From Ptychodera flava (lineage: Eukaryota > Hemichordata > Enteropneusta > Ptychoderidae): a DNA stretch of 64,000 bases. Positions 1-11,565 of the stretch are shown here, piece by piece. The stretch spans positions 31,365,933 through 31,429,932 of the forward strand of contig NC_091933.1 of assembly GCF_041260155.1 (NCBI RefSeq), written 5' to 3'. The notes below the pieces were generated by a model. That model had not been told where the DNA came from. It saw nothing but the letters and a program-made list of their open reading frames with translations, and searched no databases. The number at the start of each line of letters is the position of its first letter. Position 1 is the stretch's first letter. Made by a program: the position numbers and the translations under genes.

Positions 1-2482
1 TGCTGTTTTTAAGTGTCTGCATTTAATGAATTTTTAAATCATGTGAGGAGGATATGAGGAAATATCATTTTACTTTGTGACGTGAAGGATAATTCCGACC
101 TGGTCGCAACTCCGAGACTCAACAAATACTACCGTGAAAAGATGCCTGGGTGGATTATTGCTCCAATTTTGCATGAAGTAGGACAATAAAAGGAATTCAA
201 CACTCACATATTTTCAAGTGAAATTTTATCAGTTTTTTATCGATTTACGGTAAAAAAGTGTTTGTTGAATTTCTATGTACAAAATTAATTTGAGACAGAT
301 ATCAGTGAATTCTGATCAATGCTTCAAAAAAAAGCAATCATTAGAAGAAGTAAAATACCACGTGTAGCTAAAAGAGAAATGTACATGTATAAGTCGACTA
401 AACAAAGGAATGTTTTTGGTGATGTCTCTACAAGTTTCTGATTTCTTCAACACTGCCGGAAACTTCAATCGCAGTTCATGGAACTTCAATATTAGTTCAA
501 TCACAACTCAGAAAAAGTGAAAACCATGGTTAAGACATTGATGGTTTTCATTTTGAAAGTTTTTCTGTCATTGGTTTCTTGATATGGTTCGCCACAGGAA
601 TACATATAATACCTTGATAAGGCGACCGTCTGTTGAAATGCTTACCCTGCGAGTTTTAATTAAGTTGAAACTAGAATTGCCAAATGTGCCAGCATATGCA
701 GCTTCGATTGTTATTATCAAAAGTGAAGCTTTGCGAGTTCCATCTATTATCTGAAGTAAACAAAGTGGGTACAGCGAAAAAAAGTTGAACAAATAACAAA
801 ATATGAAAATATGTCGGAAAACGGCTCAAGAAAAATACTGAAGTTGAAATTGATGAAGAGAGCATATAAAGGAATAATAAGTGTTCGGTCAAGTTCTGTA
901 TGTCTATCATTTGCCAGCTAACAAAGATGTCCAAAATGCCGTTACATTCTCAGCAGTCTTTGAAATGTGGCCACACTGCAGGTGTGCAAGGAAATGTCGT
1001 GACATCGCGAACCGGCAGCACATCGTTCCGCGCTGTGCTCTGCGCCGGTCAGAGGGGTCCGGTGCTACGTCCACAGACCACGGTGCCGTGTAGCGGTCTC
1101 TCACTGTCGCTGAAATCTCGCATCCCACTCTCGGAGAAGTTTAGAAACTTCGATTAGGCTGCCAACCACTTCAGCCTGTGTGAAATCACGCACTCTCTCT
1201 CTCTCGTCACTCATGGACAGGCAAACAAATAGGGAGATCATGGAGAGTAGGCGCACCATCCAACAGTGAGCCGGTGTCGTCTTCGTCATTGCCATGTACA
1301 CCACTGTTTGTCCATGCGTTCGTCTCCAACGCTTCTGAAAATAAAGCGTAAAATTACTTGTAGTTAGGCTCATCATAATCGATTATTTTCCCATTAATTC
1401 AAGTCTCAGAAATTATTTATAGAACCTCGACTCACATTTTGTTGACCTTTCTGTCTACATGAACTGTGATTTATTGCCATGACACCGTACCTATAAATTA
1501 CATCCATGACAGCTTTAACTAAAATAGTGTAGTTTGAAGAAAATGACGCGAAATATTCGATAATTTCGAACTTGTAAAATGTCTTGTAGCCTCGTTTAAT
1601 TGAATTCTCCCTGTTAATTAGACAATATGATTCGCGACTCACTCTGTTGAAGAATTGTCTAGACGACGTCACATTTTTGTCTTAGCCAATGTTTGACAGA
1701 AGTTACCAGTTAGAAAAATGCAATCTTTTCACACTCTAAGCGTAAACACGGCAAAGTTGAAAGAACCGAAAGAAATGATCATAAAATCGACTACGTAAAA
1801 ATCGACCTCAGAAGAATTTACCGCGGTGTTAGACAGCCAAGGGTCGATATGGATTGGTTCGTGCCAACGAAAATCTTGGTGATATAAAACCATAAAAAGC
1901 CTCGACAACGTCTTGAGTGATTGATGAGGTTGTAGAAGTGCAGATTGCAGATTTTACGATTACACTCAAATGGAGTGCATTTTACCGTAAAGTCGAGTAT
2001 ATCCAACATACAGTTAGCTTTGGAGGAACGCAGCAAGACAAGTGCGAGTATAGTCAGACTAGACTCCAGCCCGCATCATCATCGGGGTTGGATTAGCAGT
2101 TTGTCGTTGATTTCTAACACCCGCTTGACTTTATTTTAAGACGCCGTGTCGGCGACTCATTTTGTGTGCGGTGGGGTTTGACAGAAATGCTTGATTTCTC
2201 AGATTAAAACTCCCCTGGTCTCTTTCATGCAAATAGCACTTTGCAGTGAATATAATTGTACAACTCGTAGCAAGTCACATCATCACCTAATGGCAACAGA
2301 AAAGGCAGAGATTTCTATTGAATACATGATCTTCAAAGTACTCTGTTGGTGATTCGTGTTTTTTTTTAAATTTTCATCTAACAACCTTGAAAACTGATAT
2401 TATCACACACTGCCACACTGGCACAGTTATATGGTAGCCACTTTTGTCCAGGATGAGCTGTGCTATTGTGTTTTCCTGTGCC
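1..2482. other. Intergenic, no recognised gene
   Basis: Only short reading frames on both strands, none with a recognisable domain and none with a coding look (no consistent composition, no family motif). Moderately GC-rich around 1000-1100 compared with the surrounding AT-rich sequence. It could hold 5' or 3' exons of genes lying outside the window, but I cannot support any particular exon. Confidence 0.5.
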
Positions 2483-2483
2483 T

Positions 2484-2484
2484 T

Positions 2485-2549
<65 letters not shown>

Positions 2550-2552
2550 CAC

Positions 2553-2640
<88 letters not shown>
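2484..2640. repeat. (AT)n microsatellite
   Basis: About 155 bp of nearly pure alternating TA interrupted by a few imperfections (for example a short non-TA stretch near 2549-2555). It is immediately followed by the pogo-like MITE, whose TA target site may lie inside the tract. Confidence 0.95.
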
Positions 2641-2644
<4 letters not shown>

Positions 2645-2790
2645 AAACCTGTCTAAACTGAACCGTTCAGGGACAGAGAAAAACAAAATTGTTCGATTTA
2701 GATAGGTGTTTGGTTTATAGAAGCCCTATTGGAATGGGACTTGGAAAAGGGTTCAGTTTAGACAGGATTCGGTTTAGACGGGTTTCACTA
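2641..2790. mobile_element. Short pogo/Tigger-like MITE
   Basis: The left end (AGTAAAACCTGTCTAAAC...) and the reverse complement of the right end (AGTGAAACCCGTCTAAAC...) match as terminal inverted repeats of about 24 bp with a few mismatches. The element is about 150 bp, has internal repeats of the 'gtttagacag' motif and no coding capacity. The CAGT-type AAACC termini resemble non-autonomous relatives of Tc1/mariner-pogo transposons; the family assignment is inference, the inverted repeats are seen directly. A TA dinucleotide target site is plausible because the left flank is a TA tract. Confidence 0.65.
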
Positions 2791-3660
2791 CAAAGGGCAT
2801 ACATAATTCATCTTGAAGTGGTTTCCATATCTGAATAAAAATGAGCACCCTTCATTGATGCAAACAAAGTATTCTCGATAGACTGAAGAGATGGACGCAC
2901 GTTAAGTAGCGTCCCCTTATGCCAGACTCTGTCTATGACACACGATAAAATGGGTGGGACAAATAAAATTAAACGAAAACACTGGGCATCAAGGAAAATT
3001 TATGTGAGACAACTTAACCTGTTGGCCTGCTGTGTTGTTTCTCGTGGAAACCCAAGCAAGTTTTCACCCTCAAATGACAAACACTGGTTATTTAGTGCAG
3101 TTAGGTTCACTAGAGATAATTTTCCATTTTTTGAGTCTGTAGATAAGAAGCTTTCTTGCCCAGCGATTCTGAATTTTGTATTTGTGGAAGCTACTAAGAG
3201 GCCATTTGGTGAGAAGCAAACACCTGTGTCGAGGTCACTTTTATCTTGTTCTGCATGGCACGGGATTACGCGCACAGGCCTGTCCTTGAGTTCACAGTGA
3301 AGAATTTTCCCCGGTTCCCAAGGAAATGGCAGAGCTCTCCGCCGTCGACACGACTCTCTTATCAACTCGACAGCAATCACTTACGGCACACTTACAAACC
3401 GAAAACACACTCCTTTTCACTTGAGTTGCCACTTTACACTTGAAAGTGCTTCAAACTGACGCCCTGTCGTTACAGCCCCTTAGTCACTAGATAAGGAGGC
3501 GAAGTGCTTTTCAACTTAACAGCCAGCATTGAAATAGCGACCAACCAGAGAGGTGCTCCAAGCTCATTATGAGTCACAAGCAGTGGTTGAGAGGCATTAC
3601 TGTCAAACGTTTTTATAGCAACAACATCGCTATTAGTAAGGCATTAAAATAAGTCTCAGA
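2791..3660. other. Intergenic with two overlapping unassigned open frames
   Basis: Two opposite, overlapping open frames of 121 codons (2935-3300, plus) and 126 codons (3000-3380, minus) cover the same DNA. Neither resembles a family I recognise. The minus frame contains a hydrophilic central stretch (FRIAGQESFLSTDSKNGK) and could be a fragment of a coding exon or transposase remnant, but there is no decisive motif. I do not call a gene here. Confidence 0.35.
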
Positions 3661-4125
3661 GTATGTATGTATGTACGTATGTACGTATGTACGTATGTAT
3701 GTATGTATGTATGTATGTATGTATGTATGTATGTATGTATGTATGTATGTATGTATGTATGTATGTATGTATGTACGTAGGTACGTAGGTACGTATGTAC
3801 GTATGTATGTATGTATGTATGTATGTATGTATGTATGTATGTATGTATGTATGTATGTATGTATGTATGTATGTATGTATGTATGTATGTATGTATGTAT
3901 GTATGTATGTATGTATGTATGTATGTATGTATGTATGTATGTATGTATGTATGTATGTATGTATGTATGTATGTATGTATGTATGTATGTATGTATGTAC
4001 GTATCTGTATGTATCTATGTATCTATCTATGTGCATATGGATGGATGGATGGATGGATGGATGGATGGATGGAAGGATGGATGGATGGATGGATGGATGG
4101 ATGGATGGAAGGATGGATGGATGGA
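3661..4125. repeat. Compound (TATG)n / (GGAT)n microsatellite
   Basis: About 370 bp of TATG repeats with scattered GTAC variants is followed by about 90 bp of GGAT repeats containing two GGAA interruptions. Because the unit is 4 bp, all frames are open on both strands and give long spurious translations (MYVC, THTY, DGWM periodicities). Confidence 0.97.
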
Positions 4126-5965
4126 TATGATTTCTGTCAACTTTATTTCTGACAAAGAGTGAGCAGGGCTTATCCCGAAAATATGGCAGTCCAGTACCAA
4201 ACAAGTAAATGCTTACTTATGAGATCGGCAAATGAGGCACTGGACATGGACGACTGGTGATTTTCATCTCCTAGGATGCCTTGGTCTACTCCTTCCCCCG
4301 ATTCCTCCCCACCTGAAATGGCAAATGAGTTTTATTAAAGTCCATGCGGGAAAAACACTCCCCCTCCTTGTCGAAAACAAAGCGAAGTACAAAGCAACAT
4401 TAGCCATGTTCATACCCGGGGTTTATTTGCGGCGGGCAAATCTTGAAAGTAACATAAAAAATAAATAAAATTAATAGTGACAATTAATTAAGTGAGAGGA
4501 ATCGTTGCGCATTAATACAAAACGTCAAAGCCATGTTAGATGCCCGTTGATACTATCATCACCATGATTTAGAAATGATTCAAAATAACTGTTCGTCAAA
4601 AGTCAAATGTTTGCCAGGGGTTAAAATGAGTCGTGGTTACACTTAAACGTTCAAAATCTAGTGGAAAATACGTCGCATGTTTTAGTGAATGAGACGGTGA
4701 TGAGCGAGTACCATTTTTCAGTTGACGGAGAAGCTGCGTGTGGCCATATAGATATACAAAAACGCTGGAAAATGTAAATTTCACAGAACCCGAAAGGTTA
4801 AATAAGTTTATCTGTCGATTTCGATAACCAAGCAACTTTGACGAAACATCCACACGTTGCCTTTCTGAGGAATATGTAATCGCTTTGTGTCATCAGTCTG
4901 CTTGAGTTGTTGCTTTAGAAGAGGCGTGTCGTCTTTTAAATTCTCAATAATAACTCAACCAATTGCGTTGATATGGTAACAGTCGATAAGATCGACCATG
5001 AACCCCCCTTATTTACGCAGACTTTTAAGTTCGTCGCTTACGCCGCTGTCTGTTGTAACAGTTGCAGAAACACAGACAGATTTCAAATCCACGTTCGCTC
5101 TAAAACTGCGCTGAATGAATTGAGGTCTTCTCAGCTCGGTGTGCGGACAGAAGCTTGCTTGTCTGTCGACGGTATTTCGTAAAGCACCTTCATGTGTTTG
5201 TTTCAGATATATTTAATACTCGTATCTCCACTTTGCTATCTATGCAGCTCTGATTAGCATCACTGGCACGGGAAAAACCGTACGAAACTTTTGCCAAGCT
5301 TTTAAGTTGATTATTCCATGTTTTGTGGAGATAAATATCAGATGACAAGCCAACTCCAGCGTATCGTGTTGTTCGAAAAATCCTGAACACATAGTGCAAA
5401 ACGTTTCCCACTATCAGACGATATAAGACATTTTCCCTTGAAATTTCACAAATGAGACGACGCTGCGCCCCCTGGTAGTTATGCATACTGGTCATCCTCA
5501 TTAGAATGCTACTTTTATAGATATCGTGTAAATTTACATAGGTGCACGTAAGCTGGGCATGGGGGTCCGCGGGGACGCGAATTTAACGCTTGTACTCTTC
5601 TTACTTTATTCATACCGCTGTAAATTTTTATCTAATTCTGTCTGAAATCGTGGTTTACTGCCATGATAACCTAGAATACAATCTAAAACCCTTTAAAGGT
5701 GCATTTTACCCCCATTAGGGAGAAACGGGCATTGTGCGATCTATTTTGGCGGCTGGCAGCTCGTAAAACTGTTGGCACGGGCCATGATTACGATTAGTCA
5801 TTCTTCTACCTAGTCTAACGAAGAACATAAAAAATGTGTATTATTCATTTCTTTTCACACATTCATGGACTACGCCGTGTACGTTAGAAGCTCAAAGGGA
5901 GATCGGCAAGGTTACTGTGTTGATGGCGGTCCTCCCGCTTGTAGATGTGGTGTCCTACATCTTTG
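4126..5965. other. Intergenic / possible 3' region of the bHLH gene
   Basis: No convincing coding region. The part next to 5965 lies downstream of the minus-strand bHLH gene and may contain its 3' UTR or a terminal exon. Short frames at 4232-4468, 4596-4853 and 5190-5501 have no recognisable domains. Confidence 0.45.
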
Positions 5966-7894
5966 CTACGAGTTGAATTCAGGTAGATACATTAAACTAA
6001 AACGAATTAAAGTGTAGCATTTGGACACAATAATGATCCCACTCAAGTAACAAATTGACCAACCTGTTGAAGGGTCATCCACCTGCTCCGGAGAAGGCAA
6101 CTCTGTCTCTGCGTCGCTCCGAGTCATGTCAATGTTCATCGGTGAGGTAATTTTTGTGCCATTACAAGGCGGACCGAGGGTTTCGTAATGCCGTTGATCT
6201 TCGTCCATGCAGAAGTGTTGGTTTGTCTGCTGCAGCGGGCTTGACGATCGCAGATTGATCCTTCGCTGTTGTTGTTGTTGTTGTTGTGGTTGCTGCTGTT
6301 GATGATGATGGTGGTTTTGCTGCTGCTGTTGTTGTTGCTGCTGGTGATGGTGGTTGTGGTGGTGGTGGTGGTGGTGGTTGTGACTGAGTGGCTCCTGTTG
6401 CGGCCTGTAGTTATGGGGCTGTTGGTCATGTTGGTGGTGCGGGATTCGCTGTTGAGAATTCTGGTTGTTGTGCTGAGGGTGATTTTGAAGGGAGCGCTCT
6501 TGAGACTGTTGATGCCCGTGGTGTGAGTACGGCGACTGCTGCAACTGCTGCTGTTGCAGATCATAATGATGTAGATGATTTGGTTGTTGATATTGTGAAT
6601 TAAAATGTTGATGTTGTTGGTTATGATGTTGGCGGTCGTTATAGTGTGTTTGTCTTTGTTGCTGTTGATTATGTTGAGGGTTCTGCTGGAGCGTCTGTGA
6701 GACCAGATTACTTGTTATTGTGGCCCAAGAATTCAACAAAGCCTGCGAAGCTCCAGGCAAATTTAGCTGTTGGGTTATGAAGTGCTGTAAGTTCTGTATG
6801 GTCATAGCAGCCGATTGGGCACTGCTGGGGCCACTCGAAGTCGGAGGGTTAGTTGAAGGGTATACAGACGTCGGCTGGTGACAGTTCTCGTGAGCACACG
6901 ACGCACTGCCCGTCTGGTTGCCACCACACGAACAGCCGCACGATTGGTGTTGGTGGTTGTTCTGGAACGGCGAAGGAAATCGAAATTGTGGTGCATGGTT
7001 AGGAGTCCCGCAGCTGGCACCGTTGCAGTCGTTTGGAGAAATCAGAGGTGGAATAGGAGACGTCTTGGAGAACTCACGCGTCGGTGGATGCGGCAGAGAA
7101 GTCGGACGAGATGAAGCGTTATTCCGCTGACTGAGAGACTTGATGAAGTCCGCAACAGAAGGCGTGAAATGCTCAGGCATACCCGGCTCCGGAATTCCCT
7201 GTGGTTTGCCGCCAGGGTAAGCCACAGGATTCGATGTACGCCTGCTCTCGGCCATGGCTTGTTCTCCCGATGGTGAATCTTCCCGAATTATCGACTCCGA
7301 ATCGTCTAGCATGTCGTCACTAGAATCATCAGCTTGGTGAATGCTCGGGAAATTGAAGCTGCAAGGGCGATTCCAGGGCGGTGTCATCGGTTCAGCTTTA
7401 ATGCCGTTGTGTAGGATGCTTTCAAATCTAGACCTGGTCTTGTAAGTCTGCAAATGGTTCAGCAGCGAGTGCACAAAGTCCCCAACGTTGTTTTGACACT
7501 GCTTCTCTTGCTGAACCCAATGGCTTAACTCGTTCACCCACTGCTCCGCCTCGAAATGCATCCGAGGATCGTTGAGGAGTCCTCCCGGGTGAACTTGTTG
7601 GACTTTATGGAGATAATCAATCGTCATCTCCAGTATCTCAGCCTTGTCCAGTTTCTTAGCAGCGTAGGCACTCATAGAATAGGCCCTGCATTCCGGCACC
7701 AAGGTTTTCAGAGTGTTCAAACAGTTATTGATTCTATCTCGCCGCCTCTTCTCGATGTTTTTGTGCGTGTCAAGGTAGTTTCGTGACTTCTTCCTGCCGG
7801 CAATGTCTTCCCCCTTGTCCTCGCTCACCTGGGCACTGAGTCGTCTCTTGGTACCCTGACGGGGCGTTTTGGCTTTGCTTTCTTCTTGATCCAT
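5966..7894 (-). CDS. bHLH-Orange transcription factor (Hes/Hey/Helt/cwo superfamily), Gln/His-rich
   Basis: The 642-codon frame begins MDQEESK. A Lys/Arg-rich leader (about residues 8-38, KKSR at 35-38) precedes a bHLH domain at about 42-97: basic region HKNIEKRRRDRIN, helix 1 NCLNTLKTLVPE, a long loop, helix 2 KLDKAEILEMTIDYLHKVQ. An Orange domain follows at about 112-156 (FEAEQWVNEL...FVHSLLNHLQTY). IKAE at about 165 fits a SUMO consensus. The second half is Ser/Pro-rich, then strongly Gln- and His-rich with homopolymers. No WRPW or YRPW tetrapeptide ends the frame, and the basic region lacks the Pro of Hes proteins, which favours a Hey/Helt/clockwork-orange-like branch over classical Hes. 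Such factors are nuclear repressors that bind E-box/N-box DNA as dimers. The last ~31 codons (after VDDPSTG) look like read-through into an intron, since CAG|GTTGGT at 6064/6063 is a usable donor; the true C terminus may lie in a further exon to the left. Confidence 0.88.
   Translation of the reverse strand: MDQEESKAKTPRQGTKRRLSAQVSEDKGEDIAGRKKSRNYLDTHKNIEKRRRDRINNCLNTLKTLVPECRAYSMSAYAAKKLDKAEILEMTIDYLHKVQQVHPGGLLNDPRMHFEAEQWVNELSHWVQQEKQCQNNVGDFVHSLLNHLQTYKTRSRFESILHNGIKAEPMTPPWNRPCSFNFPSIHQADDSSDDMLDDSESIIREDSPSGEQAMAESRRTSNPVAYPGGKPQGIPEPGMPEHFTPSVADFIKSLSQRNNASSRPTSLPHPPTREFSKTSPIPPLISPNDCNGASCGTPNHAPQFRFPSPFQNNHQHQSCGCSCGGNQTGSASCAHENCHQPTSVYPSTNPPTSSGPSSAQSAAMTIQNLQHFITQQLNLPGASQALLNSWATITSNLVSQTLQQNPQHNQQQQRQTHYNDRQHHNQQHQHFNSQYQQPNHLHHYDLQQQQLQQSPYSHHGHQQSQERSLQNHPQHNNQNSQQRIPHHQHDQQPHNYRPQQEPLSHNHHHHHHHNHHHQQQQQQQQQNHHHHQQQQPQQQQQQQRRINLRSSSPLQQTNQHFCMDEDQRHYETLGPPCNGTKITSPMNIDMTRSDAETELPSPEQVDDPSTGWSICYLSGIIIVSKCYTLIRFSLMYLPEFNS
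6062..6066 (-). other. Candidate 5' splice donor in bHLH gene
   Basis: On the minus strand the sequence reads CAACAG then GTTGGT after codons for VDDPSTG. Beyond it the translation turns hydrophobic and uncharacteristic (SGIIIVSKCYTLIRF), unlike the preceding acidic/polar sequence. This suggests that a spliced mRNA leaves the frame here. Confidence 0.4.
6260..6390 (-). repeat. Gln/His codon-repeat tract inside bHLH gene
   Basis: CAG/CAA and CAC/CAT runs encode poly-Gln (up to nine) and poly-His (up to eight) tracts with interspersed Asn. The codons are mixed rather than pure, which is usual for older coding homopolymers. Likely length-polymorphic. Confidence 0.85.
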
Positions 7895-7902
7895 TTGGAA
7901 AC

Positions 7903-7908
7903 CACGTG
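7903..7908. promoter_or_regulatory. CACGTG E-box just upstream of bHLH start
   Basis: A perfect palindromic E-box lies 8 bp upstream of the ATG of the minus-strand bHLH-Orange gene; a second CACGTG is at 8573-8578. Hey, DEC and clockwork-orange type factors bind CACGTG and commonly repress their own genes, so negative autoregulation is a reasonable inference. It could also be a chance hexamer. Confidence 0.3.
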
Positions 7909-10900
7909 TATCAGGGTTATCCGAGTCAAACCTTCACAAACAAAACATGGATACAGTTATAAAATTGACCCCGTACATTTTTTGCTGACCGGCCCTCTTT
8001 ATAATGTCAAGCACAGAGTACACGGTACGCGTGTAGTATCGGCTGACATGTCGATCATAAGGACCTGTCCTGGTTGTTTTGCTGCATTTGCATATTCAAA
8101 AAGTGCATAACAGTTAGAATCTAACTGTTAACGCCTAGAATATGGGCCAGATAGTCATCATAGCTAAGCTCTACAATTACGTAACTAATAAGCTGTTCTT
8201 ACAATTAAGCGTGAGCAGATCCAACGTAAACGGTACATGGTTTGTACCGAAACAGGTGACCACGCCGAGTGCCGTCATTTCAGACGCGGTGACAGATATA
8301 CGACCTACCAATTGTATAACTTACGGTGATGGAACAATCTCGGAGCTCGTAAAGATATACTTTGTCCCAATGGTGTCCTTAGCTCGCCGGAATTAATTGA
8401 AAGACAAAGAATGTGTACGTACATGCTATTCAGCAATATGGTTCGGTAAACATCACTTCGACGGGATCGCTACGAAGGTGTAATACAAAGATGTGCTAAA
8501 CAGTTGCGAAGAGTTTAAAATGACGCCCAATCTTTAGCCTCCAACAGTTAAGTTTCGGCTGTCACGTGGTCGATGGGAGCATAGATATTTGGCTTACTGA
8601 GCCAGGTTCCTGACGTCAGCGACAAAGACAGGAAGATAAATAGGCCTGTTAGATTATTCTAACAGATAGAACTGTATTTGATCGTATCAACACAATACAC
8701 ATAGCTGACTCGCGCGATTTACCTGTTTTTTCGAGGTCGAAGTACCAAGTACCCACGGATGACGTGTTTTTTAAGTCTTTTCCACGCAGTTCTCGATCTC
8801 ATTTGGCTATTAGTGCTTTAAAAAAGATGGCGTTATACCGACTAAAAAAAGAGTTGAATAGAGAGAATATTAAAGCGTCGATCTTTGTCATACATACATG
8901 CACTCACCTGTTCATGTATTTGCTATCTTATCAAAGTTGACCTGGGAACGATGGAAGACCAAGTTTTAATCCGACGAGGGTAGATGAAGCCCATCTAGAT
9001 CTCCTGATGTCAAACACGAACAAAACAACCGAATACGCAATCTTCCAATGCAGCTTGTAGTGTATGTATGGTCTGTCCATATATTTGTTTCTGTAGGCTG
9101 GCACTTTCGTGGCATACTGTCAAACAATTTATCATTTTGTTTGTCCAGTTTGTGTTCTTTCTAGGTATCTGGCGGGTCTTGAGAATTACGAGTCCCCCCT
9201 ATGTTCACGCATAAAACAACGACGGAATACAGAGAGTGCTGTAGAGGCGTAGCGATTTGTTTGACCCCTTCTCAGGGAGTGGACATTCACTTACTCGACA
9301 CTGTCATGCGTCGAAGTGTTTTGTCTGTTTCAGAATCCTCGTTTTAATCTTTGTCAAAATTCGTGCATTTTAACAAAACGTATTGCCCACTTGTTTTTCT
9401 CGGCGAAGTTGCGCCGGCATAGGACGAAACGGAAACCCAACCTTCGATACTAAAAAGCAATGGCTAGAGCCTAAAGCAACACAATATTACATTCACTTCT
9501 GTCTTGTTCGCTCGAAGCGCTCTTATCGGGGCATGAACTCATAAACGAACGTCGCTGATAAAGTTAGTTTCATCACCCGCAAGGAAAAGAATTCGTGAGA
9601 TTTGCGGGCTCTCAAGACCAAATGTCCACCTTACCGACAGCAGAATTAACAACAGGAAACGCGAGTCGCTAGGTGATAAAAATTAGTCATAGCCACACCA
9701 ATCGAATAATCGAACGCGATTCACAACTTATGCACACGGCGGACAAGGACACAATATGATAATTTTTGGCCGGTGATTTATTGGTTTGAGTATTTTGATA
9801 AGGTTGTAATCATTTATAGAAGGAAAAAACAAAGTCAATATTTTAAAACGCAATTACAGGTTCTTGAATTGATATACAACTTCTCCACGCGTGTCTTAGG
9901 GAGTGTATACTTCGGGGGTAAAGCCGATACGAATAAACATCTGTCGGAATTAACCGCCGAATGTGTGTATTTGGTAAGTCAGAAGCTGGTAAATCCACTT
10001 GCCCCGTCAGCAGGTTAGGGGCCAGCTGTGTGACCGTGCTTGAGACCAAAAGTGGTGGCGAAACATTGATGTATAGAGATAGTTGCTCTCCTCTTGCTGT
10101 TTTATCCATGATAATGTGTATTGGATAGAGATAAGTCAGTTGCATTAAAACCTGTCTCTAAGCCACCCAGCTCAAGCAGACACAGAGAAAGTGCTTTAAG
10201 TTTCGAAAGATTGACATATTTTGAACAGTTAGCGAAGAAGCAGCGTTACTTTTGCAGAACACCAATTCGTAACTTCTCAATTCGTAACTTCTGAATTAAA
10301 TTTAGTTGCAGCAGTTCAGCTTGGAGTTCCCTGTCTTCAATGAACGCTTCTGTCAAATACAAAAATATTTAAAATATATAATAATTTACAATATACAAAA
10401 GCGAAAATTTTTATTGTCAAAGTTGCGCAAGAGAATTTTCTCAACCTTGCCCTTGAATTTAAGCACAGGTTTGTGGAACTGAAGTCATCAGTATTGTGCG
10501 CACGCGCGCAAAGCGTTTCACCTTGGGGTGCACTGATAGTTTTAACATGACGTTTTGCGTACGTACAGCAAGTACAATTCACAGCTAGATACGGCCAGCT
10601 CTGTAACATTAATCTTGAAAGCGGCAAGTCAGACTTTCAAAGGGGTTATTATTCGTCATTTTCTCTTTCAGGAATTTGTATTGGAGTCATGAACAGGAAC
10701 AAGCATGAGACAAATTGCATGATGATATGAACGATGTGCATATCAAAATCAACAGGTGTCAAATCTATCTTTTACTGTAGCGATTTTGAATTTGACCATC
10801 CCCAACCCCTTCAGCTTAGCGGTGCACAAAGGACATTTAGAGTAACATACAGAGAAATGTGATGCAAATACAAGGTCATATTTAAGAAGATATTTCTTCA

Positions 10901-11426
10901 GGAAACCTCTTCACAAAGTAGATAATTCGACGCCGTCCTTACAACTTTATAGCTATCTTTCTGAAAGAAAACTTTGAAAGCATTGGCTTCAAAACCTCAG
11001 TATTCTAGTGACAGTTCGCAGTCTAGGCAACAACTATATTACAAAGTTCTGCACTGCACTATCAGATATACTTCATCTTGGCGGGTAAGCTGAGACCTCA
11101 AATTGAAATCGAGCGGATACAAAGTTTACAAAGTCGTTGGCGACCTCGCGAAGAATGTCAAAACGACATGTAAAATTCATAGGAAAAGGAACAGAATTAT
11201 GGGGTGAGCAGCTGGCCAGGGGAAAGTATTTCGCTATTATGTCGCAGCCGCTTTACAGCATCAGTCGAAATCTTTTGCAGGTACCGACAAAATCTTGATC
11301 TGGTCATAAAATGTATTGATTTGTTCCTCAAGCAGTAATTGACATATATACAGTAAAGCAACATTCCTAAAATCAAGAAACAAATTAAAAAGAATGGATG
11401 GAGGGAAGAATTAAAGAACGAATGTG

Positions 11427-11427
<1 letters not shown>
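7909..11427. other. Intergenic, upstream of bHLH gene
   Basis: No coding region recognised. It probably contains the promoter and 5' UTR of the minus-strand bHLH gene. Visible details: a palindrome with 10-bp arms AACAGTTAGA around a single A at 8109-8129, a second E-box CACGTG at 8573-8578, and near 10,142 a possible half of a pogo-like inverted repeat (TTAAAACCTGTCTCTAAGCC). The stretch from about 10.6 to 11.4 kb shows nothing I can name. Confidence 0.45.
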
Positions 11428-11457
<30 letters not shown>

Positions 11458-11485
11458 ACAGATAAATAAATAAATAAATAAATAA

Positions 11486-11564
<79 letters not shown>

Positions 11565-11565
11565 A
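11428..11565. repeat. (AAAT)n microsatellite
   Basis: About 138 bp of AAAT/AATA tetranucleotide repeat with two or three interruptions (for example a CAGAT variant near 11,459). Confidence 0.97.

Noticed and set aside
2484-2661. Ile/Tyr repeat frames at 2.4-2.7, 34.5 and 37.5 kb
   Set aside because: Translations of TA microsatellites.
3656-4204. Long open frames of repeated MYVC / THTY / DGWM residues on both strands
   Set aside because: They are translations of the tetranucleotide microsatellite; every frame is open because the repeat contains no stop.
6136-6564. Minus-strand Thr/Ser-rich frame and plus-strand Leu/Val-rich frames across the bHLH gene
   Set aside because: Alternative frames of the CAG/CAC repeat tract.
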